Source of the DNA: Kiloniella laminariae | Lineage (GTDB): Bacteria; Pseudomonadota; Alphaproteobacteria; Kiloniellales; Kiloniellaceae | Length of the DNA stretch: 64,000 bases | Assembly: GCF_027214005.1 (NCBI RefSeq) | Contig: NZ_JAPWGY010000004.1 | Span: 186,001 to 250,000 of the forward strand | Reading direction: 5' to 3' | Shown: positions 10,998 to 19,351 of the stretch, piece after piece | Layout of the letters: each line of letters starts with the position of its first letter | Numbering within the stretch: position 1 is the first letter of the stretch | Program-made: the position numbers and the translations under genes | Notes under the pieces: model-generated | Database searches by the model: none | Seen by the model: the letters and a program-made list of their open reading frames with translations, nothing else | What the model was told of the DNA's origin: nothing

Positions 10998-11606
10998 ATG
11001 ACAGCTACAGTGGCTAAAAATACGCGAGTTGCCTTGGTCCTCGGCGGTGTCGTCTGTGGTATGATCGCACTCGCGTTTGCTTCTGTACCACTCTATCGTC
11101 TTTTCTGTCAGGTCACAGGTTTTGGCGGAACGACTCAGGTCGCTGAAGCGGGGGCCGAGAACAATCTGGTTCTTGGCAGTCGGGAAATGACAATCCGCTT
11201 TGATTCATCTGTAAACGGGGATCTGCCCTGGACGTTCAAACCTGCGCAGCGGGCGGTAAGCCTGACGGCAGGAGAATCCGGGATCGCCTTTTATCAGGCA
11301 AAAAATACTTCAGACGAAGCCGTGCGCGGTGTTGCAACTTTTAATGTGACGCCGCTCAAGGCTGGTCAGTATTTTGTTAAAATAGACTGTTTCTGTTTTT
11401 CTGAACAGACTCTCTTGCCGGGACAGGAAGTCGATATGCCTGTGACTTTTTATGTCGATCCGGAAATAGAGAATGATCCGAATCTCAGTGAAGTAAAAAC
11501 GATTACTCTTTCCTACACCTTTTTCAGAGATGATGAAGCTGTATCACAGGAAGTGAGTGGTTTGGGGAACAACGCCGGACAAAAACCGGCCATAGAGATC
11601 AATTAA
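10998..11606 (+). CDS. ctaG: Cytochrome c oxidase assembly protein CtaG/Cox11
   Basis: Membrane-anchored periplasmic copper chaperone that delivers copper to the CuB site of subunit I. The 202-residue protein has one N-terminal transmembrane helix and a beta-sandwich domain containing the copper-binding motif DCFCFSEQTL plus FYVDPEI. It starts two bases after the CoxF-like gene and precedes coxC by about 33 bp, inside the same operon. Confidence 0.95.
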   Translation: MTATVAKNTRVALVLGGVVCGMIALAFASVPLYRLFCQVTGFGGTTQVAEAGAENNLVLGSREMTIRFDSSVNGDLPWTFKPAQRAVSLTAGESGIAFYQAKNTSDEAVRGVATFNVTPLKAGQYFVKIDCFCFSEQTLLPGQEVDMPVTFYVDPEIENDPNLSEVKTITLSYTFFRDDEAVSQEVSGLGNNAGQKPAIEIN

Positions 11607-11639
11607 CAATACGCGTAGCGTCTGGTTAAGAGGGACATC

Positions 11640-12440
11640 ATGAGTGCAGGGCACGACGAAGTAAAACATCCGTATCATTTGGTAGATCCAAGTGCATGGC
11701 CTCTGCTAACAGCTTTTGCTGCAGGGCTTCTGGCGACTGGCCTGGTTTTGATGATGCATGACTATACCAACTATGTACTTTATGCCGGGATTGCCTCGGT
11801 GTTGGTATGTGCATTCATGTGGTGGCGTGATGTGGTCAACGAAGCCGTTGTCCGTCATCTGCATACACCGGTTGTACGCATTGGTTTGCGCTATGGCATG
11901 GTTCTGTTCATTGCGTCGGAAGTCATGTTTTTTGTGGCTTTCTTCTGGGCCTACTTCTCTGCAGCTTTCTATCCAAGCGAAGTGATCGGTGGTGTCTGGC
12001 CCCCGGCTGATGTGGTGACCTTTGACGCCTTTGATCTGCCGTTCCTGAACACACTGATTCTTCTGCTTTCTGGCTGTACGGTAACCTGGGCGCATCACGC
12101 TGTTCTCAAGAAAGAGCAAAAACAGGCTGTACAGGCGCTTACCATTACAGTGGCCCTTGGTGTTCTCTTTACAGCACTTCAGGCTTATGAATACAGCCAT
12201 GCTGCTTTTGGCTTCAAAGACGGGATCTATTCCTCGACGTTCTATATGGCGACTGGTTTCCACGGTTTCCATGTGATCATCGGTACCATCTTCCTGTTTG
12301 TCTGTCTGATCCGCACCCAGAAGGGACATTTCACCCCTGAAGCCCACGTCGGCTTCGAAGCAGCTGCCTGGTACTGGCATTTTGTGGATGTGGTCTGGCT
12401 CTTCCTGTTTGTTGCAGTCTACTGGTGGGGGGGCAACTAG
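11640..12440 (+). CDS. coxC: Cytochrome c oxidase subunit III
   Basis: Integral membrane subunit that stabilises the oxidase core and its proton uptake. The 266 residues form seven predicted helices with family motifs [14 protein letters not shown] at the N-terminus, [29 protein letters not shown] and [14 protein letters not shown] at the C-terminus. The ATG at 11640 follows AAGAGGGACATC. A terminator lies shortly after its stop. Confidence 0.96.
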   Translation: MSAGHDEVKHPYHLVDPSAWPLLTAFAAGLLATGLVLMMHDYTNYVLYAGIASVLVCAFMWWRDVVNEAVVRHLHTPVVRIGLRYGMVLFIASEVMFFVAFFWAYFSAAFYPSEVIGGVWPPADVVTFDAFDLPFLNTLILLLSGCTVTWAHHAVLKKEQKQAVQALTITVALGVLFTALQAYEYSHAAFGFKDGIYSSTFYMATGFHGFHVIIGTIFLFVCLIRTQKGHFTPEAHVGFEAAAWYWHFVDVVWLFLFVAVYWWGGN

Positions 12441-12486
12441 GCCCTCGACCCGCGGTTCTTAGTGGAACCGCTATAAAAAATTGAAG

Positions 12487-12547
12487 AAGGCCGTGCCTGA
12501 CGAGGAGGTGATTTTAAAAATCTCATCCGTCAAGCCCGGCCTTTTTT
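12487..12547 (+). terminator. Terminator after coxC
   Basis: A long imperfect hairpin: outer stem AAGGCCG/CGGCCTT, a middle CTGACG/CGTCAAG pairing and an inner GATTTT/AAAATC, followed by TTTTTT. It would end the cox transcript before the DUF983 remnant, so surf1 may rely on read-through or its own promoter. Confidence 0.7.
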
Positions 12548-12867
12548 GTCGGTGTTCCAGGTGCATACAAAGATCTCTTTTCAAGTGATTGTTGACAGTG
12601 CGAGATTGTTGTTCTGTTTTCCCGTTACCTGCGCCAACCCGGATAGTGAAGACGGCCTGGCCATTTCAATTTTAGGCTGTTTGATCATTTCACGAGTGTT
12701 TTATGGTTCGAGGTCTTTTTCGAACCACTGCTCTGGGGCATATTCTTCTCTGGCCTGTCATTATTATCGGGGGATCAATCACTTTGCTCCTGCTTATGAA
12801 AGGGCTTATGGTGGCGCTGCAATATCACTACAAAGCAAGCTATTCAGGATCCGTTGACTATGACTAA
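12547..12867 (+). pseudogene. Decayed DUF983 gene between coxC and surf1
   Basis: Fragments of a DUF983 protein are readable in three frames in the right order. The zinc-ribbon-like start CRCSRCIQRSLFK runs from 12547 to an in-frame TGA at 12586-12588, where a glycine codon is usual, and then continues as LLTVRDCCSV. A second frame gives PDSEDGLAISILGCLII, matching the family's ADSGDGPAVFVILILGFI. A third gives EVFFEPLLWG, and from about 12730 another shift gives GHILLWPVIIIGG...LLLMKGLMVALQYHYKA to a TAA at 12865-12867. At least two frameshifts and one stop rule out a functional product. The end overlaps the surf1 start region. DUF983 genes are normally found at this place in alphaproteobacterial cox clusters. 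Confidence 0.82.
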
Positions 12868-13615
12868 GGGCACAACACGCCGCTTCCAACCTACTTTCTG
12901 GCCAACCGTTTTTTCCATTCCCGTGTTTCTGGTGGCCCTGGGGTTGGGCACCTGGCAGCTTCAGCGTATGGAGTGGAAAAAAGAACAGATTGCCCTAAGG
13001 CAGGAGCGTTCTGGAGCCGAAGCGGTTTCTTTTGATGAGCTCTATGCCGGGAATTCTGGTGTTCCGGCCGAAGAGGAATTCCGCCATGTCTGGATTGAGG
13101 GCGAATTCCTTCATGACGAGGAGCTTATTCTGGGAGCGCGCTCGCTGGATCGACGCCTGGGTGTCCAGATCGTGACACCTTTTGCCCTGCGGGATGGCAG
13201 AGAGATTCTGGTCAACCGTGGCTTTGCACCGTCGGAACTCAAAGAGTCTGCTGCCCGTCCTGAGGGGCAGGTGAAAGGCACTGTCCGGATAGAAGGTTTG
13301 TTACGTGTTCCGGGGTGGAAAGGCTATGAAATGGTGAAGCCGGCGAATGACCCGATCAAGAATTTCTGGTTTTATGTCGATATACCGGAAATGGCTCGAC
13401 ATACCGGCCTGTCAAATCCTGTACAGGATATCTATCTTGATGCGGGACCTGCGGCCAATCCCGGTGGCTACCCTCTGGGCGGACAAACACGAATTGAACT
13501 GGTCAACAATCATCTGGAGTATGTCATCACGTGGTATGCCATGGCCCTGATCCTTGCGGTAATCTATTTTGTTTTTCATTATCGCCCTGTGGAGAAGCTG
13601 GAAGACGAGACCTGA
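12860..13615 (+). CDS. SURF1 family cytochrome oxidase biogenesis protein
   Basis: Membrane protein that helps insert haem a into subunit I. The 251 residues have the usual two-helix topology, with an N-terminal helix followed by LGTWQLQRMEWK, a large periplasmic domain containing ILVNRGFAP, and a C-terminal helix after VNNHLEYVITWYAMALIL. The ATG at 12860 is preferred over the TTG at 12854 because AGGAT lies at 12846-12850. The start sits within the tail of the dead DUF983 gene. Confidence 0.93.
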   Translation: MTKGTTRRFQPTFWPTVFSIPVFLVALGLGTWQLQRMEWKKEQIALRQERSGAEAVSFDELYAGNSGVPAEEEFRHVWIEGEFLHDEELILGARSLDRRLGVQIVTPFALRDGREILVNRGFAPSELKESAARPEGQVKGTVRIEGLLRVPGWKGYEMVKPANDPIKNFWFYVDIPEMARHTGLSNPVQDIYLDAGPAANPGGYPLGGQTRIELVNNHLEYVITWYAMALILAVIYFVFHYRPVEKLEDET

Positions 13616-13647
13616 CCCAATCTCTCCTGTGTTTCCTGTAATGTCGA

Positions 13648-15156
13648 ATGAACGAGAATAAAATGTCTGCCTATTCAACACTTGAAAAAAAGTTTCGTCG
13701 GATGAACGCGCTCACCGAAGCCAGTGGTGTACTGGGATGGGACATGTCGACAGTCATGCCGTCGGGCGGGGCGGAAGCAAGGATGGAACAACTGGCTGTT
13801 CTCAGTGGCGTATGTCATGAAATTTTGACAGGGCCGGATGTTGGTGACCTGTTTGATGAGGCGCTTGAGGCTAAGGGAGAGCTCAATGGCTGGCAGCTTG
13901 CAAATCTGAGAGAAATGCAGCGGATCTGGCGGCATGCAACAGCCCTGGAAGGTGATTTTGTTGAAGCCAAGATCAAGGCCTGTAAACGGTGTGAAATGGT
14001 CTGGCGTTCAGCAAGGCCTGAAGGGAATTTTGCAGCAGTTCTTCCAACCCTGAAAGAAGTGCTGAATCTGACGCAGCAAGAAGCACGAATAAAATCAGAG
14101 ATATTTGATTGTAATATCTATGATGCCTTGTTGGACCACTATGAACCTGGTGGCAAGTCCGCCCGGATTGATGCAATTTTTGACGACTTCTCCAGCTTCT
14201 TTCCTGATTTTTTACAAGAAGTGTTGGAAAAGCAGCGCTCCAGGCCGACGCCTGTCATGCCCGATGGTCCTTTTCCCGTTGCAGTTCAGGAAAAGCTGGG
14301 ACGTGAAATGGTTCAGGCTGTCGGGTTCGACTTCAATCATGGCCGGCTGGATGTCAGTTTGCACCCCTTTTGCGGCGGGGTACCTGATGATGTTCGCATC
14401 ACCACCCGTTATGATGAAACGGATTTCATGATTTCATTAATGGGGGTTCTGCATGAAACTGGTCATGCAATGTATGAAAGAAATCTTCCGCCGGATTGGC
14501 GTTTGCAACCCGTTGGCGCGGCACGTGGCATGACCATGCACGAGAGCCAGTCGTTGATTATCGAGATGCAGGCCAGCCGTAGCCCGGAATTTATCTCTTA
14601 CATGGCTTCAAAGGCCCAGGCGGCCTTCGGTTCGGATGGCGCTGCCTGGTCGGTGGAAAATATGCGCGGTATCTATAACCAGGTTCAGCCTGATTTTATC
14701 CGTGTGGATGCCGATGAGGTTACCTATCCTGCGCATGTGATTCTCCGTTACCGTCTGGAGAAAGAGCTGATCAGCGGCAACATGCAGGTGGAAGACCTGC
14801 CCCAGGCCTGGGGAGATGGGCTGGAGAGCCTGCTTGGTATCCGTCCACCCAATGACCGACTTGGTTGTCTGCAGGATATTCACTGGTACGACGGTGCCTG
14901 GGGTTATTTCCCGACCTATACGCTGGGAGCTATGGCCGCAGCGCAGCTCTTTGAAGCCGCAAAAAAAGCGAGCCCTGAAATCCCTGAAGCCCTGACCAGA
15001 GGGGACTTTTCTCCTCTTATGGCCTGGCTCAATGTCAACGTTCATAACTGGGGATCATTCCTGAGTACAGACGAGCTGCTGACCCGGGTTACAGGGCATC
15101 CGCTTGACCCTCAGATTTTCAAGAAGCATCTGAAGGCGCGCTATCTGGATTCTTAA
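13648..15156 (+). CDS. M32 family carboxypeptidase (Taq-type)
   Basis: Zinc carboxypeptidase of family M32, cytoplasmic, releasing C-terminal residues from peptides. The 502-residue length is normal. The metal motif HETGH is at residues 269-273 in GVLHETGHAMYERNLP, with the third ligand Glu expected in the following HESQSLIIE stretch. The C-terminal YFPTYTLGAMAAAQLF and NVHNWGS sequences are family signatures. The start could also be an ATG five codons in (13663). It lies 32 bp after surf1. Confidence 0.94.
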   Translation: MNENKMSAYSTLEKKFRRMNALTEASGVLGWDMSTVMPSGGAEARMEQLAVLSGVCHEILTGPDVGDLFDEALEAKGELNGWQLANLREMQRIWRHATALEGDFVEAKIKACKRCEMVWRSARPEGNFAAVLPTLKEVLNLTQQEARIKSEIFDCNIYDALLDHYEPGGKSARIDAIFDDFSSFFPDFLQEVLEKQRSRPTPVMPDGPFPVAVQEKLGREMVQAVGFDFNHGRLDVSLHPFCGGVPDDVRITTRYDETDFMISLMGVLHETGHAMYERNLPPDWRLQPVGAARGMTMHESQSLIIEMQASRSPEFISYMASKAQAAFGSDGAAWSVENMRGIYNQVQPDFIRVDADEVTYPAHVILRYRLEKELISGNMQVEDLPQAWGDGLESLLGIRPPNDRLGCLQDIHWYDGAWGYFPTYTLGAMAAAQLFEAAKKASPEIPEALTRGDFSPLMAWLNVNVHNWGSFLSTDELLTRVTGHPLDPQIFKKHLKARYLDS

Positions 15157-15258
15157 TGAAACTTCCCAGTGCAAAAACATGTAACTGGCTTGCTGCCTCG
15201 GGTGGGGCGCAGTAAGGTTGCGGGCAATTTTGTTAAACGAGTGTCGGTCTAGGAAATT

Positions 15259-16656
15259 ATGAGATATATCAGCACCCGCGGTCGGGCAGAAAGCCTCGGC
15301 TTTGATGACGTACTTCTGGCCGGATTGGCCCGAGATGGGGGCCTGTATTTACCTGAGAGCTGGCCTGAGTTTTCGGCAAAAGAAATTCGCGAGATGGCAG
15401 GGCTGCCATACAGCGAAGTTGTCTTCAGAGTGGTAAAGCCATTTGTCGCGGGTGTTATTCCCGATGCTGCTCTCAAGAGCATCGTTGAAGAGAGTTATGC
15501 CAGTTTCCGTCACCGGGCTGTCGCCCCTCTCAAACAGATGAATGAACGGCTCTGGGTGATGGAGCTGTTCCACGGCCCGACTTTGGCTTTCAAAGACTTT
15601 GCTTTGCAGATGCTGGGACGTTTGTTTGACTACGTCCTGCGGGAACGGGGGGAACGGATCACGATTGTCGGGGCGACGTCGGGTGATACGGGCTCTGCAG
15701 CCATCGAGGCGTGCCGTGATCGAGACCAGATCGATATTTTTATCCTGCATCCCCATGGCAGGGTTTCGGAGGTTCAGCGTCGGCAGATGACCACAGTGAA
15801 ATCTGCCAATGTGGTCAATGTTGCCCTCGAAGGTACGTTTGACGATTGCCAGGACCATGTGAAGGCAATGTTTAATGACCAGTCTTTCCGCGATAGTGTA
15901 AAGCTTTCGGCCGTGAATTCGATCAACTGGGCACGCATCATGTCGCAGATTGCCTATTATTTCGCTGCGGGTGTTGCGCTTGGTGCGCCTGACCGGCCAA
16001 TCGGATTTTCCGTCCCTACCGGGAATTTTGGCAATGTGTTTGCCGGGTATGCAGCCGGACGTATGGGCCTTCCGGTTTCCCAACTGGTAATAGGTTCGAA
16101 CCGGAATGATATTCTGACTCGCTTCTTCGAGACGGGAGCCATGACCATGCTGCCGGTTGAGCCCAGCCTTTCTCCCTCGATGGATATTCAGATCTCCAGT
16201 AATTTTGAACGGCTGCTTTTTGATCTGCTGGACCGGGACGGTGCTGCTGTGGAGGCAACATTGACCAGTTTCCGGGAGACAGGGAACTTTGCACTTTCTC
16301 CGGATCGTCACCAGCGTGCCTTGCGTCTGTTCGACGCCTTCCGGCTTGATGATGACCAGACCTTGGCGGAGATCCGTAAATATCATCAGCTGACCGGAGA
16401 GTTGCTGGATCCACATTCGGTTATCGCTGTGGCAGCGGCCGATGCCATGATTCGGGATGATGTGCCGGCAATGGTCTGTATGGCGACTGCTCATCCGGCG
16501 AAATTTCCGGATGCGGTCCATAGAGCATCAGGTGTGACGCCTGAACTGCCCGAGCACATGGCTGATCTGTTTGACCGTGAAGAGCACTGTACAGTTATGG
16601 CAAACGATTTGAGCAAGCTGAAAGAGCTGGTTTTGTCGCGGCGGAGAAATAGTTAA
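15259..16656 (+). CDS. thrC: Threonine synthase
   Basis: PLP enzyme that converts O-phosphohomoserine to threonine. The 465-residue protein begins with the typical MRYISTRG and contains the PLP lysine at residue 112 in FHGPTLAFKDFALQ, with GATSGDTGSAAIEA as the phosphate-binding segment. The ATG at 15259 follows AGGAAATT. The M16 peptidase starts three bases after its stop, so the two are co-transcribed. The homoserine kinase thrB is found 8 kb downstream in a separate operon. Confidence 0.96.
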   Translation: MRYISTRGRAESLGFDDVLLAGLARDGGLYLPESWPEFSAKEIREMAGLPYSEVVFRVVKPFVAGVIPDAALKSIVEESYASFRHRAVAPLKQMNERLWVMELFHGPTLAFKDFALQMLGRLFDYVLRERGERITIVGATSGDTGSAAIEACRDRDQIDIFILHPHGRVSEVQRRQMTTVKSANVVNVALEGTFDDCQDHVKAMFNDQSFRDSVKLSAVNSINWARIMSQIAYYFAAGVALGAPDRPIGFSVPTGNFGNVFAGYAAGRMGLPVSQLVIGSNRNDILTRFFETGAMTMLPVEPSLSPSMDIQISSNFERLLFDLLDRDGAAVEATLTSFRETGNFALSPDRHQRALRLFDAFRLDDDQTLAEIRKYHQLTGELLDPHSVIAVAAADAMIRDDVPAMVCMATAHPAKFPDAVHRASGVTPELPEHMADLFDREEHCTVMANDLSKLKELVLSRRRNS

Positions 16657-16659
16657 TTT

Positions 16660-17919
16660 ATGACCATTGAAATCTCTACACTGCCCAGCGGCCTCAGAGT
16701 TGCGACCGACAGACTCGATAGTGTTGAATCCGTTTCCTTGGGTGCCTGGATCGGCGTGGGAACACGGAATGAAGAAGCAAAGGTCAACGGTGTTGCGCAT
16801 TTGCTGGAACATATGGTTTTCAAAGGCACGGAGAAGCGCACGGCCTATGACATCGCTGAAGAAATCGAAGCTGTCGGTGGCCAGTTAAACGCCTATACAT
16901 CCCGTGAGAATACGGCCTTTTATGCCAAGGTTCTCAAGGATGATGTCCCCCTTGCACTTGATACGGTCGCTGACATTTTGCAACGCCCCCTGTTTGATGC
17001 TTCAGAACTGAAGCGCGAACGTCAGGTCGTTTTGCAGGAACTCGGTCAGGCCAATGACACCCCGGATGACATTATTTTTGATCACTTCCAGGAAACAGCT
17101 TACCAAAATCAGGCTCTGGGACGTCCGGTTCTGGGGAAAAGCGAAATTATCAGCCGCCTTTCGACAAAAGACCTGAGAAATTACATGGGAAGCAACTATG
17201 GCAGTAATTCCATGGTTGTTTGCGCTTCTGGAAAAGTTGATCACGCCGAGTTTGTAAAGCTGGCTGAAGAACAATTCGGGGGGCTGGACTCTGTTGCTGA
17301 ACAGAAGCTGGCGCCGTCAATTTACTCTGGCGGAAACTATCGTGAAGAGCGCGTCCTGGAACAAGCCCATTTTCTGATTGGTTTCGAGGGCGCTGATTAT
17401 CTAAGTCCTGATTATTATGCAGCAAATGTTCTGGCCACGTTGTTTGGGGGCGGGATGTCTTCGCGTCTGTTTCAGGAAATCCGTGAAAAACGTGGGCTGG
17501 TCTATACCGTTTATGCCTTTGCATCCAGTTTCATGGATAGTGGCCTGTTTGGTGTCTATGCCGGAACGGGTGAAAAGGAAGCAGGTGAACTGGTTCCCGT
17601 GGTCGCGGATATGTTTGGTGATTTGACCAGCACGATAAGCGAAGAAGAACTGGTCCGGGCCAGAAGCCAGCTCAAGGCATCTATTCTGATGGGCCTTGAA
17701 AGCACAGGGGTCAGATGTGAACAGCTTGCCCAGCAGCTGTTGATCTTTAACCGCTCGATTCCTGTTGAGGAAACTGTTGCGATGATTGAGGCCGTTGATG
17801 TCGCTGCAGTTCAGAATTTTGCCACAAAAATGTTGTCCAGCCCCGTTACACTGGCCGCACTTGGACCTATCGGGCAGCTGGAAAGTCAGGAGCTTCTGGA
17901 AAAGAGGTTTGTTGCCTGA
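16660..17919 (+). CDS. M16 family zinc peptidase (mitochondrial-processing-peptidase-like)
   Basis: Pitrilysin-family metalloprotease of 419 residues. The inverted zinc motif HLLEH is at residues 47-51 in VAHLLEHMVFKGT, with the downstream ligand Glu expected near ENTAFYAKVLKDD and the Arg/Tyr segment REKRGLVYTVYAF in the C-terminal half. This gene follows thrC in many alphaproteobacteria and is the bacterial relative of the mitochondrial processing peptidase beta subunit. Its stop overlaps the next start (TGATG). Confidence 0.94.
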   Translation: MTIEISTLPSGLRVATDRLDSVESVSLGAWIGVGTRNEEAKVNGVAHLLEHMVFKGTEKRTAYDIAEEIEAVGGQLNAYTSRENTAFYAKVLKDDVPLALDTVADILQRPLFDASELKRERQVVLQELGQANDTPDDIIFDHFQETAYQNQALGRPVLGKSEIISRLSTKDLRNYMGSNYGSNSMVVCASGKVDHAEFVKLAEEQFGGLDSVAEQKLAPSIYSGGNYREERVLEQAHFLIGFEGADYLSPDYYAANVLATLFGGGMSSRLFQEIREKRGLVYTVYAFASSFMDSGLFGVYAGTGEKEAGELVPVVADMFGDLTSTISEEELVRARSQLKASILMGLESTGVRCEQLAQQLLIFNRSIPVEETVAMIEAVDVAAVQNFATKMLSSPVTLAALGPIGQLESQELLEKRFVA

Positions 17920-18536
17920 TGCTGTTCAGCGGACTGACACAATGGGAGATGCGGCGGCTTCGGCTGGTTAATAAGCGCGTGTATCTCCGGGTGCCCCAGA
18001 TGGGAGACTGGAGAGAATGGGCTGAATTAAGACACATCAGCCGCGATTTTCTGACTCCCTGGGAACCAACCTGGTCGAGCGACAGCCTGGATAAATCTTC
18101 ATTCCGGGACAAATTGAGAGTTTATTGGCTCGATTGGCGTCAGGGGATGAGCTATTCCTTCTATGCTTTTTCTCGCGAGACGGACGAGTTGCTGGGCGGG
18201 ATCACGATTGGAAATGTCCGCCGGGGAGCTGCCCATATGGGCACGATCGGCTACTGGATGGGGGAACCCTATTCTGGCAAGGGGTATATGACAGAGATCC
18301 TGTCCTCTGCCCTGGATTATGCTTTCGAGGAGTTGGCGCTACACCGGCTTGAAGCGGCTTGTCTTGAACACAATGAAGCCAGCAAGACGGTTTTGCGTAA
18401 AGTTGGTTTTGTCGAAGAAGGGAAGGCGCGGGGATATCTGCGTATCAATTCCCTGTGGCAGGATCACATTACCTTTGGGGTCTTGCGCAATGACGCCCGT
18501 CTTTCTGCCAAAGGCTGGATCGAGGGTAAGCACTGA
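17919..18536 (+). CDS. GNAT family N-acetyltransferase (RimJ/RimL-like)
   Basis: A 205-residue acetyltransferase of the RimJ/RimL type. The acetyl-CoA loop is seen in IGYWMGEPYSGKGYMTEIL and the C-terminal FEELALHRLEAACLEHNEASKTVLRKVGF pattern is diagnostic. The substrate is unknown; proteins at this position are often annotated ribosomal-protein-alanine acetyltransferases. The start overlaps the M16 peptidase stop by one base, indicating an operon thrC-M16-GNAT. Confidence 0.9.
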   Translation: MLFSGLTQWEMRRLRLVNKRVYLRVPQMGDWREWAELRHISRDFLTPWEPTWSSDSLDKSSFRDKLRVYWLDWRQGMSYSFYAFSRETDELLGGITIGNVRRGAAHMGTIGYWMGEPYSGKGYMTEILSSALDYAFEELALHRLEAACLEHNEASKTVLRKVGFVEEGKARGYLRINSLWQDHITFGVLRNDARLSAKGWIEGKH

Positions 18537-18560
18537 TACGAAAGCAGGAAAAGGAAAGAT

Positions 18561-19133
18561 CTAAGCATGTCCTGCCTCACCTGAAAGTAACCCGGGATCA
18601 ACACCGATCTTCGACATTGCCTTTTCCCATTTTTCCATAAGGTTTTCACCGAACAGAATATCTTCGTCGGGATCAACAACAAGCCAGCCGTTGTTCTGGA
18701 GTTCATCATCGAGCTGTCCGGGGCCCCAGCCGGCATATCCGAGAGCCAGGAGGCTGCTTTGTGGCCCTGTGTTGTTGGCAATATCACTAAGGATGTCCAC
18801 CGTAGCGGTCATTGCCACTGAATTGGCGACGTTCATGGTGCCGTCCTGTTGATATTCACTGCTGTGTAGAACGAAACCTCTGCCGCATTCTACCGGGCCG
18901 CCAAAATGAACCCGGATTTGTCCGGCAGTTTTTGTCGCGGGTATTTCCAGTTGCTGGAGGAGATCAACAAAGGAGAAGCTTTTAATAAGCTGATTGATGA
19001 CAAGCCCCATTGCTCCGTCTTCGTTGTGTGCGCAAAGATAGATGACCGATTTGGCAAAACGGGGATCACTCATTTGTGGCATGGACACCAGAAGTTTTCC
19101 GGTCAAATAACCGTTACTCTGAAAGCCAGTCAT
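18561..19133 (-). CDS. YqgE/AlgH family protein
   Basis: Small cytoplasmic protein of the UPF0301/AlgH family, whose biochemical role is not settled. The 190-residue form starts at an ATG at 19133 preceded by AGGAGG about 12 bases upstream; an in-frame extension to 19262 has no such signal. Family motifs are YLTGKLLVSMPQM, GAMGLVINQ, VHFGGPVECGRGFVLHS and ALGYAGWGPGQLDDEL. It is convergent with the GNAT gene and divergent from the DsbD-like gene. Confidence 0.92.
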   Translation of the reverse strand: MTGFQSNGYLTGKLLVSMPQMSDPRFAKSVIYLCAHNEDGAMGLVINQLIKSFSFVDLLQQLEIPATKTAGQIRVHFGGPVECGRGFVLHSSEYQQDGTMNVANSVAMTATVDILSDIANNTGPQSSLLALGYAGWGPGQLDDELQNNGWLVVDPDEDILFGENLMEKWEKAMSKIGVDPGLLSGEAGHA

Positions 19134-19351
19134 TGTAATTTTAAACCTCCTGAGCAGATATAGAAGCAGCCAGTATAGCGTCTGGAGAGTAATTTGACTC
19201 GGATCATTCCCTAAACACGCCACATTTATTATATAGGTCATGATCCTAATAAGACAAAACATGCTGCAGCGTGGGTATTAAATCACTACCCAGTACCCTT
19301 CGGCCTTACATGGTTTGGTACTGCGAGATAAGACTGAAAGACGGGTGTCGC

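Noticed and set aside
12546-12857. 103-codon frame taken as an intact small protein between coxC and surf1
   Set aside because: It is one of the three frames of the dead DUF983 gene; only its middle part (PDSEDGLAISILGCLII) matches the family, and the N- and C-terminal matches are in other frames.
15349-16521. 390-codon open frame on the minus strand across thrC
   Set aside because: Fully antisense to threonine synthase, without start signal or recognisable domain.
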